Notes: generated from the sequence alone by a model not told the origin. DNA of 64,000 nt from CAZABG01 sp964483465 (GCA_964483465.1 CAZABG010000002.1:1-64000); one strand, 5' to 3'; counted from the first letter of the stretch, positions 40,629 to 50,279 are shown. Numbers and translations are program-made.

Positions 40629-41489
40629 TTATTTAGCGCGAGGGTGGGATTCGTCGTAGACTTTTTTCTTGAGGGAGATGGAAACTTGGGTATAGATCGT
40701 GGTAGTAGCCAGATTTGAGTGGCCCAAGATGAGTTGTATGGTTTTTAGGTCCATGCCGTTTTCAAGCCAATGGGTTGCAATCGTATGACGGATTGTGTGC
40801 GGTGTGATGCGGGCGCTCAGGCCTGACTGTTTTAAATAGGCGGCGAAAAGGCGGTCGATCGAGCGGGTGGTTAATCGGTCCCCGAATTTATTTAAAAAGA
40901 CCGCTTCCTTATCCGATTCTTCCCTTTCCGGGCTATCAAGGTATTGCTGGATCCAGTCGCGTGCATTTATTGTGAAAGGGACGATCCGCTCTTTTTTCCC
41001 TTTACCTTTCAGGCGCACAAGTTTTTGCTCGAAATCGACGTCGGACTTATTGATTTGCGCAAGCTCCGATACGCGCAAGCCTGATGAGTAGAGAAGTTCC
41101 ATCATGGTTCTATCGCGAAGGCCGAGGTAGTTCGTAAGGTCGGGCTGGTCGAGAAGCACCTTCACCTGATCGTAGGAAAGGGAAGGGGGAAGTTTTTTTT
41201 CCAGTTTCGGAAGCTCGATATCTTCGACTGGATTTTTCGTAATCCATTTTTGTCCAATGGCATGATGAAAATAAGAGCGTAGAGCCGAAAGTTTTCTTGC
41301 GCAGGTTCTTTTTGATTTGCCCGCTTCATAAAGGCTCGCGAGGTATTCGCGAATATGCTTTCTTTCGATATCAGGAAGCTCTCTTTTTACAAAATCGTGA
41401 AAATGGGTCAGATCGATTTGATAATTTCGAAGCGTATGGGGCGAAGAATCTTTAACGTTTTTGAGATAATCTAAAAAGGTTTTAATCAT
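40629..41489 (-). CDS. xerC: tyrosine recombinase XerC
   Basis: Resolves chromosome dimers at dif with XerD, stimulated by FtsK, whose gene is also in this window. The 286-residue protein has the full tyrosine-recombinase set: Arg139 (SSGLRVSEL), Lys in KGKGKKERIVP, His231 and Arg234 (HTIRHTIATHW), His257 (ILGHSN) and nucleophile Tyr266 (TTTIYTQV). The N-terminal SAM-like core-binding domain (SSPHTLRNYQIDLTHF) is present. ATG overlaps the RNase Z stop by 4 nt. It is the last gene of a leftward operon lon-hldC-rhomboid-rnz-xerC; CT347 and CT346 are neighbours in C. trachomatis too. Confidence 0.95.
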   Translation of the reverse strand: MIKTFLDYLKNVKDSSPHTLRNYQIDLTHFHDFVKRELPDIERKHIREYLASLYEAGKSKRTCARKLSALRSYFHHAIGQKWITKNPVEDIELPKLEKKLPPSLSYDQVKVLLDQPDLTNYLGLRDRTMMELLYSSGLRVSELAQINKSDVDFEQKLVRLKGKGKKERIVPFTINARDWIQQYLDSPEREESDKEAVFLNKFGDRLTTRSIDRLFAAYLKQSGLSARITPHTIRHTIATHWLENGMDLKTIQLILGHSNLATTTIYTQVSISLKKKVYDESHPRAK

Positions 41490-42397
41490 GCGTTTTTCGG
41501 AAAAGGAAAGACTTTTAAATCATCTGCGGCATAGGAGTTCGGAAAGGTAAGTCTTGCTTCTTCTTCAAACGGTTTTGTGGTTGGGTAACGCGCTGAAAAG
41601 TGGGTTAAAATTAATTTTTTGGCGTTCGCTTCTTTTGCGATTTCAGCCGCCTGTGTTGCCGTAAGATGGTAGTGGTTATAGGCGAGATCTTTTTCTGAAT
41701 TTAAATAGGTGCTTTCGCAAAGGAGGATGGTAGCATTTTTAGCAAGGTCAACCGCCGCCTGGCATTTGCGCGTATCGATGACAATCGCAATGCTGTCTCC
41801 CTCTCTAATATGGGAAACTTGTGAAAGATGAACGGTTTCGCCATTGAGGGTAAGGGAGCCTTTTTGCTGCAGTTCCCCGACAAGCGGCCCTGTTATGCCA
41901 AATTGATTTAATTTGTCACGGTCGAATTTTAAAGAGTCAGGCTCAGTTACTCTCCATCCAATATTATCAACTCCATGATCGAGGAAGCGTGCTTCCACTT
42001 TAAAATCACCCATATCGAGTACTGTTCCGTCTTGGGCAATCGGATGCTCGACGACATGAATCTGTTCATGATAAATGGTTCCGTAACGGAGGCGGTCAAA
42101 ATATTTTTTGCCGGAAGCTGGATAATAGCAATGAATAGGATGGGAAACCTTATCGAGGTTTAGGCGCATTAGGAAGGAACCGAGTCCTAAGCAATGGTCC
42201 CCATGAAAATGAGAAATGAAAATATCGGTTACGCAAGGGGGAGCAACGTTTGCAAAAATGAATTGCCGCTGCGTCCCTTCGCCAGGGTCAAATAGCATGC
42301 CTCGGTTATTAAATCTGAAGAGGTACGCGCCATGGTTACGATGACGGGTAGGTTGCTGGCTGGAACAGCCCATGATGATTAGGTCTCGAACGCTCAT
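41486..42397 (-). CDS. rnz: ribonuclease Z
   Basis: Metallo-beta-lactamase-fold endonuclease that trims tRNA 3' ends. The 303-residue protein has DIFISHFHGDHCLGLGSFL (HxHxDH zinc site), FLDHGVDNIGWRV, REGDSIAIVIDTR, LLCESTYL and LILTHFSARY (final HxxH-type ligand), the long-known ElaC/RNase Z layout. It lies 19 bases after the rhomboid gene and overlaps xerC. It matches CT346, next to xerC in Chlamydia. Confidence 0.95.
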   Translation of the reverse strand: MSVRDLIIMGCSSQQPTRHRNHGAYLFRFNNRGMLFDPGEGTQRQFIFANVAPPCVTDIFISHFHGDHCLGLGSFLMRLNLDKVSHPIHCYYPASGKKYFDRLRYGTIYHEQIHVVEHPIAQDGTVLDMGDFKVEARFLDHGVDNIGWRVTEPDSLKFDRDKLNQFGITGPLVGELQQKGSLTLNGETVHLSQVSHIREGDSIAIVIDTRKCQAAVDLAKNATILLCESTYLNSEKDLAYNHYHLTATQAAEIAKEANAKKLILTHFSARYPTTKPFEEEARLTFPNSYAADDLKVFPFPKNA

Positions 42398-42415
42398 GCC
42401 TACAGGATACCTAAC

Positions 42416-43522
42416 TTATCCTTTCCATTGAAAGAGGGAAGTGTAGGCAAGGACCCACCCCGAAAGAAGTCCCGCTAAATGAGCGGCATTCGCAACGGGA
42501 GTTGCCATAAATTTATATCCTGCAACGGATGCGACAAAAGAGACGAGCGAGAGCGCTGCCATTCCGAAAATAAAGATGAGCATGAAGTTAATGCTCGATT
42601 TTTCCAATCGATATCCTTCCCAGGGAGCCACTTTTTGCCTGATGGCGATAAAAGCAAGCATACCGCATATAACGCCTGATATGCCCATGAATCTATAACC
42701 CGTCATGACGTATTGAGCCGTATCGGAAACAATGGCGGTCAAGATGATAAAGAGAGCAAGCTTCCCGGCTCCTAGCATTCTTTCCATCTCTTTACCTAAA
42801 ACAAGTAGGCAAAGAACATTAAAAATGAGGTGCAAAATATTGGCATGAAGAAAAATGGGGGAGACAAGACGCCACCATTCGCCCTCTTTGATTTTTTCAA
42901 ACATGGGTGGAAAATTAATTTTCTCAATATCTCCGCGAACATACATGACAAGAGGTTCGTATAAGCCATGCCAAACTTTTGTCGAAAGGATTTCATCCTT
43001 AAGTTGAACGGCTTCTTGCGGCCAGTTATCAAGCCCATATTGGCCAATTAATTGAGTCACTTTCTCAGATCGAACCGGAAAATCGTAAAGGAGTCTTTGC
43101 TCAATCTTTGAAGGAACAAAATCAGGGATATAGGCCTCATCTTTGGTAAATGTAGGCATTAAAAACTGATCAAAGAAAAAAAGAGCTGCGCATAAAATCA
43201 CAAGGAAATGAGTTAAAGGCGATGGAGCCTCTTCAATTTTAGCGACGATTTTTTGAGGCCGGAAAGGATTGAACTCATTTGGAGCGGAGGGTTTAAACTT
43301 TGGATTTTGCGGATCTTCGATGAACTCGTTCCATTCGTTTATGGCTTTATCATATAGATCTTCATCATCAATCCATATTTTGTAGGTTTGATGGCCATAG
43401 GAGGCGCTACCCCAATCGGTGACCTTAACCACTTCAAGCATATGTTCGATCGGAAGCGATTTTAAATAGGTAGAGAAGGATTTGGCAAGGTCAGGATTAT
43501 CAAGCTCTATAAGGAGGCGCAT
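42416..43522 (-). CDS. rhomboid-family intramembrane serine protease (GlpG-like)
   Basis: This 368-residue integral membrane protease has an N-terminal soluble domain (residues 1-~90) that resembles the cytoplasmic domain of GlpG (DPQNPKFKPS). The membrane core has HANILHLIFNVLCLLVLGKEME (L1/first-helix motif), catalytic Ser in GISGVICGM, and catalytic His in NAAHLAGLLSGWVLAY, with about six helices. A hydrophilic loop of ~110 residues with TKDEAYIPDFVPSKIEQ precedes the conserved core. It overlaps hldC by 16 nt. Cleaves membrane proteins; substrates unknown. Confidence 0.9.
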   Translation of the reverse strand: MRLLIELDNPDLAKSFSTYLKSLPIEHMLEVVKVTDWGSASYGHQTYKIWIDDEDLYDKAINEWNEFIEDPQNPKFKPSAPNEFNPFRPQKIVAKIEEAPSPLTHFLVILCAALFFFDQFLMPTFTKDEAYIPDFVPSKIEQRLLYDFPVRSEKVTQLIGQYGLDNWPQEAVQLKDEILSTKVWHGLYEPLVMYVRGDIEKINFPPMFEKIKEGEWWRLVSPIFLHANILHLIFNVLCLLVLGKEMERMLGAGKLALFIILTAIVSDTAQYVMTGYRFMGISGVICGMLAFIAIRQKVAPWEGYRLEKSSINFMLIFIFGMAALSLVSFVASVAGYKFMATPVANAAHLAGLLSGWVLAYTSLFQWKG

Positions 43523-43998
43523 TTCTTTATAATCTCCGAAGTCGATAAACCGGGCCCTCTATGGACAATTTCCACGCGACCTCCATTTTTAATAACAGTG
43601 GGAGCTTCGATGCAATCGGCTCCGTAGTCTGAGCCGTTAACATGCACATGCGGTTTAATTTTTTCAAGGAGCTCGATGGGATCTGTCTCTTCAAACCAAG
43701 TGACGTAATCAACAAATTCAATCGCAGCCATCATCCTAAGCCTATCTTCTAAAGGAATAATTGGCCTCTTAGGGCTTTTATATTTCTTTATCGACGCATC
43801 GCTATTTAGGGCGGCAATTAAAACATCGGCCGTTTGCGATCCTTGATAAAGGATCTCTAAATGGCCGGCTGTCATCAAATCAAAAGAGCCATTTATCGTG
43901 GCGATTTTGAGCCCTTGGTCTTTAAGGGCTTGGACTTTTCTTGAAAGTTCTTGCGGCTCAATGATCTTTTTACGGTAGGCTTCTTTCCACTCTTGCAT
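43507..43998 (-). CDS. HldE/RfaE-type ADP-heptose synthase, adenylyltransferase domain
   Basis: This 163-residue cytidylyltransferase-like protein matches the C-terminal domain of HldE: LKIATINGSFDLMTAGHLEIL (TxGH form of the HxGH nucleotidyl-transfer motif), VLIAALNSDASIKKYKSPKRPIIPLEDRLR, and a GPGLSTSEII end. It would make ADP-heptose from heptose-1-phosphate for LPS core. No kinase domain is attached. The start at 43998 lies 106 nt inside the lon gene in another frame; the N-terminal KIIEPQELSRKVQALKDQG is well conserved in the family, so the overlap is real on this side. I am fairly sure of the family, less of the substrate. Confidence 0.85.
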   Translation of the reverse strand: MQEWKEAYRKKIIEPQELSRKVQALKDQGLKIATINGSFDLMTAGHLEILYQGSQTADVLIAALNSDASIKKYKSPKRPIIPLEDRLRMMAAIEFVDYVTWFEETDPIELLEKIKPHVHVNGSDYGADCIEAPTVIKNGGRVEIVHRGPGLSTSEIIKKCASL

Positions 43999-46424
43999 AC
44001 TTCCTCAAAAGCAATTTTATATACATCGTCATAATGTTTGACGAAATGGATGTGAAGGTCTTTTTTTATCTGTTCAGGAAGCTCGGCATAATCGCGCTCA
44101 TTTTCTTTAGGGAGAATGACCGTTTTTAATCCGCTTCTTTTAGCGGCAATGAGTTTTTCTTTAACACCGCCGATGGGTAGAACTTGGCCGGTTAAGGTAA
44201 GCTCGCCTGTCATTCCTAAATGTTCCGAAATCGGCTTATTCAATAAAAGCGAGATAAGCGATGTGACCATTGTAATTCCGGCAGAAGGGCCGTCTTTTGG
44301 AGTGGCCCCTTCAGGAATATGGATATGGACCTGCGATTTTGGGAAAAATTTGGTCTTTATGGCGTAGCGATCAATATGGCTTTGTAAAAAACTCCAGGCA
44401 ATTTGCGAAGATTCTTTCATCACATCGCCCGCTTGACCCGTTAATTTCATATCAGGCTTTTCGGCGTCCATTTTAGCGGCTTCAATATAAAGGGTCGCTC
44501 CGCCCATGGCTGTCCATGCAAGGCCGGTCGCTACGCCTACAGGGGGTTTTTCATAAATTTTATCGGACGTGAAGGGGGGTTTTCCAACTAAATCAACTAA
44601 AGCGGATTCTTTGATCTTTGTTTTGGTGGTTTTTTCGCCTTTCTCATTTTTTTCAACGAGGTCGACTGCCACTTTTCTTAAAATCTTTTTGATCCACATT
44701 TCAAGCGATCTGACGCCTGCTTCTCTTGCATAGCCATTAATTAAATGTTTGATGGCGCTATCCTCAAAAGCAACGTCTTTGACTTTTAGTCCCATTTCTT
44801 TCATGTTTTTGGGAATAAGATAGCGGTTTGCTATTTCAAATTTCTCTTCTTGGATATAGCCGGAAAGCCGGATGATCTCCATACGATCGAGAAGAGGCTC
44901 GAGTATGGTATCAAGTACGTTTGCGGTAACAATAAATAAAACATCCGAAATGTCGATTCGAACATCGAGGTAGTGATCGAGGAATTCGTTGTTCTGTTCT
45001 TTATCTAGCACTTCAAGCAAAGCAGAAGAGGGATCGCCTTGGAAGCTTTCACCGAGCTTGTCGATCTCGTCGATTAATATAACCGGATTCATCGTTTGGC
45101 AATATTTTAATGCCTGAATGATTTTACCCGGTTGCGCGCCTACATAAGTTCTGCGATGCCCTTTAATTTCGGCTTCGTCACGCATGCCCCCGACTGAAAA
45201 ACGGAAGAACTTGCGTCCAAGCGCACGCGCGATGCTTTTTCCTATACTTGTTTTGCCAACGCCTGGAGGCCCAACTAAGCAAATGATGTTACCCTTCATT
45301 CCTTTTGCGAGTTTCGCGACAGCAATGAATTCGACGATTCGCTTTTTAACTTCACTCAAGCCATAGTGATCCGCTTCAAGCGTTTCTTTTGCTTTGGCAA
45401 GTTCGACATTATTGGTTGTGTACATGTCCCAAGGTATGGAAGTCAGCCAATCAAGGTAGTTCCTTGTTACACCAAATTCAGAAGAGTGCGGTTCTAAAAG
45501 TTTGAATTTATCAAACTCTTCCTGGATGGTTTTTTTAGGGCCTTCGGGAATAACTTTATCTTTAATTCTTTCTTCAAACTTAGCGATCTCTACCGATTTT
45601 TCATCTTTTTCAAGGCCAAGCTCTTTCTTGATTGTTTTAAGCTGTTCTTTAAGGAAATACTCTTTTTGATTTTTGCTCAAAGTGGAATCAATTTGTTTGT
45701 TGATCCTATTTTGAAGCTGGCTTAGATCCAATTCTTTGCGAATCATCTTTAACGCTTTTTCAACCCGGCTTGGGATGTCAAGCGTCTCTAGCATCTCTTG
45801 CAGCTCTTCTCTTGTAGCCGTTGTCATGGAAACGGCAAAATCAGCCAGGCTTCCAGGATCGCTTAAGTCTGAGTGAATTAAAAAGAGTTGCAGTTCCTCT
45901 TTGAAGAGGGGATTTAATTTTAAAAGTTCTTTGATGCTGGATGTGATGCTAGCGGAATAGGCCTTCATTTCCCGGCTAAGAAGTTTTTGGTCGGTGTGGT
46001 ATTCCACCTTTGCCCGAAGCATCTTTCCTTCTTTGACGAATTCGGTTATGACAATCCTTTTTTCCATATTCACGATGAGCTGAGCGCCGCCTTGATCCAT
46101 CGGGATCACTTTTATAACCCGGGCCATTACCCCGATGTTATAAAGATCTGCAGGTTCCAGTTTGTATGGAGACGCTTTTTCATCTTTCGTCAGGAGGAAA
46201 GCAACCCATTTATCCTCTTTTTTGACCATTTTTTTGATCAATTCATAATAGGCGCCCGCTTCTAAAACGACAGGGGCTGCCATTCCCGGAAAAAAGGGCC
46301 TTTTTGCCACAGGAAAGATGGGTAAAATATCAGGGGGAGTGTTCATTTTGGGAAGTTCCTGCTGAACAAGCGATTGGATAAGCGCTTCTTTAAGCTCATC
46401 TAATTGGTGATTGTCGTTAGTCAT
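43893..46424 (-). CDS. lon: ATP-dependent Lon protease
   Basis: This 843-residue protein degrades misfolded and regulatory proteins. The N-terminal substrate domain (LPIFPVAKRPFFPGMAAPVV) is followed by a long coiled linker, an AAA module with GPPGVGKTSIGKSIARALGR, and the Ser-Lys protease: TPKDGPSAGITM with catalytic Ser, and Lys in GGVKEKLIAAKRSG. The conserved part ends at HYDDVYKIAF; the last ~35 residues (CKSGKKPTVKRSLSRKNFQE and on) are basic and unlike other Lon proteins, and are encoded in the region that also encodes the HldE-like N-terminus in another frame. The tail may have grown by stop-codon loss. Corresponds to CT344. Confidence 0.96.
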   Translation of the reverse strand: MTNDNHQLDELKEALIQSLVQQELPKMNTPPDILPIFPVAKRPFFPGMAAPVVLEAGAYYELIKKMVKKEDKWVAFLLTKDEKASPYKLEPADLYNIGVMARVIKVIPMDQGGAQLIVNMEKRIVITEFVKEGKMLRAKVEYHTDQKLLSREMKAYSASITSSIKELLKLNPLFKEELQLFLIHSDLSDPGSLADFAVSMTTATREELQEMLETLDIPSRVEKALKMIRKELDLSQLQNRINKQIDSTLSKNQKEYFLKEQLKTIKKELGLEKDEKSVEIAKFEERIKDKVIPEGPKKTIQEEFDKFKLLEPHSSEFGVTRNYLDWLTSIPWDMYTTNNVELAKAKETLEADHYGLSEVKKRIVEFIAVAKLAKGMKGNIICLVGPPGVGKTSIGKSIARALGRKFFRFSVGGMRDEAEIKGHRRTYVGAQPGKIIQALKYCQTMNPVILIDEIDKLGESFQGDPSSALLEVLDKEQNNEFLDHYLDVRIDISDVLFIVTANVLDTILEPLLDRMEIIRLSGYIQEEKFEIANRYLIPKNMKEMGLKVKDVAFEDSAIKHLINGYAREAGVRSLEMWIKKILRKVAVDLVEKNEKGEKTTKTKIKESALVDLVGKPPFTSDKIYEKPPVGVATGLAWTAMGGATLYIEAAKMDAEKPDMKLTGQAGDVMKESSQIAWSFLQSHIDRYAIKTKFFPKSQVHIHIPEGATPKDGPSAGITMVTSLISLLLNKPISEHLGMTGELTLTGQVLPIGGVKEKLIAAKRSGLKTVILPKENERDYAELPEQIKKDLHIHFVKHYDDVYKIAFEEVCKSGKKPTVKRSLSRKNFQEKSKPLKTKGSKSPR

Positions 46425-46556
46425 ACGGAATAATATAACCTAAAAGGGGATTTTTAAAGGTATTCTTGTGCATCTTTAAAACACTTTTGATACACTCGCA
46501 ATAACTAAATTAAAAAATTAAAAAATTTAATTAGATAGTATCAAAGGATGGTGTAG

Positions 46557-48632
46557 ATGATAGGTGGGATAAGTAATATTGGTAATAACTTTATTGCCCA
46601 GCCGCCTTTCAATATTTCGGAAAGTGAAGAGACCGAACCTATCGAGCCTGTTCTTGATGCTCCCGTAAATACAGTCGAGACAGTCGAAGATCCAAGTTCA
46701 GATGAAATTGAAAGTCCCCGTCCCTCAAAAGAGGATTGGGCGCCAAACTTTGACTGGGCTGTCAAATGTTTATCGGAAAATTTAATAAGAAGTGTAGATC
46801 TTTTGACGCTTTCCAAGATCGCAAAATATGTTAAAGATAATTTTGATACTTATTTGAGGCAGGCGGAAGACGTTCATGCCTTTTTAGAAGACTCGAATAT
46901 TCCAGCCATTGATCCATCGAAGCCAGTTCCCGCATTTGCTTTAGCTAAGGTCCGTTCCGCGTTATATAAGGAAATGGGGGGATTATTACGATATTTGAAT
47001 GCTACCGGCAAATTTAAAGAATATGGAAACCTTATTCTGGTTGGCTTATTTGGCGAAATTCCTAAAAATCCACGTATAACACTTGCCTCCTTGCAGCCCA
47101 CAAAAAGAATGGAGTTCCTAAAATTTTCTGTGATGTCGCAGCTCCATATCCCTTTTTCTGAACTAAAAGAAAATCGGCAAAGGGAAAGGCTTGAATATTA
47201 TGATATGTTCTACACGCGACTTAATCAAAAAGAAGAGAAAATAAATGAAATACAGGAAAAATATTCAATTTACGCTCCTTCAGCAGTAACTATAGATTGG
47301 GATAATCGAGAGATAGCGGCATCTACTGCCACTTTTCAATCCATCGTCTACCTTGCGAAAAAGTATTTTAAAGATTTATTTGATTTTGCCATTGATCTCG
47401 AAATGGAAGTGCGGGTGGTCTATTTGATTCTCCAAGTGGTTCTCAAGGATAAAGCCTCGTTTTTCCATATTCCTGATCACCCTGCTGTTTTTGTTTTAAA
47501 AGATGCGATGGTTGATGTTGACGAGACTGTATTGGAACAAAAACAGTCTTCTGCAGAGTTTCTAATGAGCGATACCCCTTTGCAGCATCATCTTTCTAAC
47601 TTTATAGATCATGTTCTTCTTAAATCAAATTCGGTACATATTTTTTTGGGAAAAGAGGAATTTCTATTAGGAGGCCCTGAAAACGATTTTCCGATTGATA
47701 AGATCAAATCTTACTTCTTGAAGGAGGTTGTTAAGAACAACCCACAAGAAATGGTGCGGAAGATTAAAGAATGTCCTGCGTTATCAAAGATACTTGGCAA
47801 GAAGGAGAAGCTTGGAAAATCTGAATTTTCAAATTTTTTAAAACGCGAATATGAAAAATATAATAATGCAAGAACAACGAAAGAGGGCAATTTCATTATT
47901 TACAGATTGAATCAGATGTGCGACGGGATTCAGTTCAATAAGCAGGAATTGAGGGGGCTCTCTTCAGAATTGATTTCCTGTATTGATTTTTTGTTTCCGT
48001 TGTTCTTGCTTCAGATTTTGGTAATGACAAACGATAATTTTTCCGATGAATTTATTAGGCGGTATCGAGCTAAGAAATGTGTAAATGGACATTGTGATAG
48101 TGTCAGTCATTTGCCAGAAGGTCTTGACGCCCATAAATTTATTTATCGAACCCATTTTTTAGAGGGGGCTGTAACCGGCTATTCAATTATAGGCACACTT
48201 TCCCTAAGCTCTTTTTGGGAAGAAGGCCTAATTAAAATGGTCCCTTTTAAAAAAATCTCTTTTTCGCCTTTTATTTCATTTGATACCTTTTCAAAACTTA
48301 GCGAAAATATCTTTCTTCATATCAAATACGATGNNNNNNNNNNATTTGAATTGAATATAATGGAGCAATTTAAATTGATTTGCTCCGAAATGAATCAAGG
48401 CATCATTGATAACATCGACGTTTTAAAAGAGCGGCTTTTTGAGATTGTCTTCATCAAAAGTCTATTGGATGAACTCAAAGTCAGTGTTCATGTTTATGTA
48501 GATTGGCTATTGCGATTAGAATCTTTTGAGGAAGCGATTAGAGAGAAAATGTGGGTTTCAAGAGACCCTGAATTGAGTCATTATTATTTAAGGATATACG
48601 CAGAAGATGGATTTTTACGAAAAAGTCACTAA
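46557..48632 (+). CDS. large hypothetical protein interrupted by an assembly gap
   Basis: This ~691-residue protein is unrecognised. The N-terminal 60 residues are acidic and Pro/Ser-rich (ESEETEPIEPVLDAPVNTVE), resembling a disordered secretion-type leader; the rest is helical with a stretch of Cys/His (KKCVNGHCDSVSH) around residue 510 and a hydrophobic segment at ~485 (LISCIDFLFPLFLLQILVM). Ten N at 48334-48343 fall inside; the frame continues with protein-like sequence afterwards, but the exact length is uncertain. AAAGGA precedes ATG 46557. Its 3' end overlaps the dNTPase gene by 26 nt. It is possibly a secreted effector, with no domain evidence. Confidence 0.55.
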   Translation: MIGGISNIGNNFIAQPPFNISESEETEPIEPVLDAPVNTVETVEDPSSDEIESPRPSKEDWAPNFDWAVKCLSENLIRSVDLLTLSKIAKYVKDNFDTYLRQAEDVHAFLEDSNIPAIDPSKPVPAFALAKVRSALYKEMGGLLRYLNATGKFKEYGNLILVGLFGEIPKNPRITLASLQPTKRMEFLKFSVMSQLHIPFSELKENRQRERLEYYDMFYTRLNQKEEKINEIQEKYSIYAPSAVTIDWDNREIAASTATFQSIVYLAKKYFKDLFDFAIDLEMEVRVVYLILQVVLKDKASFFHIPDHPAVFVLKDAMVDVDETVLEQKQSSAEFLMSDTPLQHHLSNFIDHVLLKSNSVHIFLGKEEFLLGGPENDFPIDKIKSYFLKEVVKNNPQEMVRKIKECPALSKILGKKEKLGKSEFSNFLKREYEKYNNARTTKEGNFIIYRLNQMCDGIQFNKQELRGLSSELISCIDFLFPLFLLQILVMTNDNFSDEFIRRYRAKKCVNGHCDSVSHLPEGLDAHKFIYRTHFLEGAVTGYSIIGTLSLSSFWEEGLIKMVPFKKISFSPFISFDTFSKLSENIFLHIKYDXXXXFELNIMEQFKLICSEMNQGIIDNIDVLKERLFEIVFIKSLLDELKVSVHVYVDWLLRLESFEEAIREKMWVSRDPELSHYYLRIYAEDGFLRKSH
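48334..48343. other. 10-N assembly gap
   Basis: Ten undefined bases within the 691-residue gene. The number is probably nominal, so the true gap length and the local reading frame are unknown. Confidence 0.99.
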
Positions 48633-49734
48633 AAATGCTTATGAAGAGGAGAAGAAATCCTTTCATCATAATGCGGCCTTTTCCGATCGCCATGTAAGAA
48701 AGGTCCAAGAGCCTTTGGATCATCGTCTGCCTTACAGGCGCGATGTCGATCGTATCATCCATTCCAAAGCTTACCGAAGGTATGTCGACAAGACGCAGGT
48801 CGTTTATTTAGTGGATAATGACCATTTAACTCACCGAAGTTTACATGTTCAGCTTGTCGCCCATTTCGCAAAAGGAATTGCAGAGATGCTAAAGTTGAAT
48901 CTTGATCTAGTTGAAGCGATATCGCTTGGTCATGATGTGGGGCATCCCCCTTTTGGCCATGAGGGAGAAGAGTATCTGGCTGAAATTGCAATTGCAAACG
49001 GTTTATCCCACTTTCAGCATCCTATCCAATCCTGCCGCCTTCTCTCTATGATTGAACCATTGAATTTAGGTCTTAATGTTTATGATGGGTTTCTATCGCA
49101 TGATGGAGCTATGGATGGTTCAAAAATAGAGCCGCATTTTGGAAAAACCTGGAAACAGTTTTATGAGGATATTGAAAAGAAGCGTAAAAACCCGTCCATG
49201 AGCGTGACGCCTGCAACGCTTGAAGGGGCGCTGGTTAAAATTTGCGATACCATAAGCTATGTCGGAAGGGATTTTGAAGATGCGATTTCCATCAAAATCA
49301 TCGAAAGAAAAGACATCCCCGAAACGCCTGCCGGAAAAACCAATCGGGAATGGCTGACTTATTTTGCTCGCGATATATTAAAGGAAAGTTTTGAAAAGCC
49401 CTATATAACCATGTCAAAAGAGGCTTTTCAGGCTTTAAAAACTGTTAGAAAGTTCAATTTTGAAAAAATCTATACTCATCCTAAGCTTAAGACCGAGTCG
49501 GCAAAAATCAAGGAAAGCTACGGCCTCCTTTATCAGCTGCTCATGAAAGACTGGAAGGAAAAAGGGGATCGCAGCCAAATGGCTACGAAATTCCTGGATT
49601 CTAAAAGCGAGGCCTATTTAGGCGGAACAAGCGATGTGGAAAAAGTCATCGATTATATCTCCGGGATGACCGATAATTATTTTGTGAGAACTTTAGAGAA
49701 TTTAGTAATTCCGAAGAGGATAAACTTAAATTGA
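48607..49734 (+). CDS. HD-domain dNTP triphosphohydrolase (dGTPase-like)
   Basis: Hydrolyses dNTPs to deoxynucleoside and triphosphate. This 375-residue protein has the family's start (FSDRHVRKVQEPLDHRLPYRRDVDRIIHSKAYRR), THRSLHVQLVAHFAKGIAEML with metal-binding His, the HD pair in LGHDVGHPPFGHEGEEYL, and a distal DTISYVGRDFEDA aspartate. It is somewhat shorter than E. coli Dgt and closer to the Dgt-like type-2 proteins. ATG overlaps the previous gene by 26 nt and its stop overlaps the TTG of tsaB. Confidence 0.9.
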   Translation: MDFYEKVTKNAYEEEKKSFHHNAAFSDRHVRKVQEPLDHRLPYRRDVDRIIHSKAYRRYVDKTQVVYLVDNDHLTHRSLHVQLVAHFAKGIAEMLKLNLDLVEAISLGHDVGHPPFGHEGEEYLAEIAIANGLSHFQHPIQSCRLLSMIEPLNLGLNVYDGFLSHDGAMDGSKIEPHFGKTWKQFYEDIEKKRKNPSMSVTPATLEGALVKICDTISYVGRDFEDAISIKIIERKDIPETPAGKTNREWLTYFARDILKESFEKPYITMSKEAFQALKTVRKFNFEKIYTHPKLKTESAKIKESYGLLYQLLMKDWKEKGDRSQMATKFLDSKSEAYLGGTSDVEKVIDYISGMTDNYFVRTLENLVIPKRINLN

Positions 49735-50279
49735 TTTTATTTGTAGATACGGCTTTAAAAACTAATTATATAGCCTTGTATGACGGGGATAAGCTGCTAA
49801 AGCTGGCTTCGTTTTCCCAGGCAGATCAGCTAGTTGATCTGCTTCACGCTTTTAAACCTCCGCTAAAAGAGCTTACCGGGCTTGCGGTCGGGAAAGGGCC
49901 GGGTTCGTATACAGGTGTTCGGCAGGGGGTCATAGCTATGCAGGCAATGGCCTATTCACTGAATTTGCCTTTAACCGGAATCGGCTCCCTTGAACTTTTT
50001 AAAAGAGAGCCTAAAGAAGCGGTCATTTTGGACGCGCGGATTGGCGGTTTTTACGTTCTTCATGATGGGGGAGTGGAAACCATGACGAAAGAAAGGCTGT
50101 TTGACCTCCAAAAGTCTCATACAAAGCTCTTTATAATGGAGCCGGAAGTTCAAGTTAAAGTGCCGGAGATTTCATTTGAAAATGCGGTTTTGGATATGGA
50201 GAGAATGGGAAATAAAATTGGGGGCATTAAGCCGGGCCCCATTGAAATCCTTTATTTGAGAAATTCTCCGTACGGCTAA
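49731..50279 (+). CDS. tsaB: tRNA threonylcarbamoyladenosine biosynthesis protein TsaB
   Basis: ASKHA-fold partner of TsaD/TsaE in making t6A at tRNA position 37. The 182-residue protein begins ILFVDTALKTNYIALYDG, has LAVGKGPGSYTGVRQGV (the GPGSFTGxR signature) and VILDARIGGFYV. It lacks a full C-terminal half, as in chlamydial short forms (CT343 region). The start is TTG at 49731, overlapping the TGA of the upstream gene (TTGA); no other start lies before the first strand. Confidence 0.87.
   Translation: MILFVDTALKTNYIALYDGDKLLKLASFSQADQLVDLLHAFKPPLKELTGLAVGKGPGSYTGVRQGVIAMQAMAYSLNLPLTGIGSLELFKREPKEAVILDARIGGFYVLHDGGVETMTKERLFDLQKSHTKLFIMEPEVQVKVPEISFENAVLDMERMGNKIGGIKPGPIEILYLRNSPYG

Noticed and set aside
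43507..43998. Inactive nucleotidyltransferase because HxGH reads TAGH
   Set aside because: TxGH is an accepted form of this motif in the superfamily, so there is no reason to call it dead.
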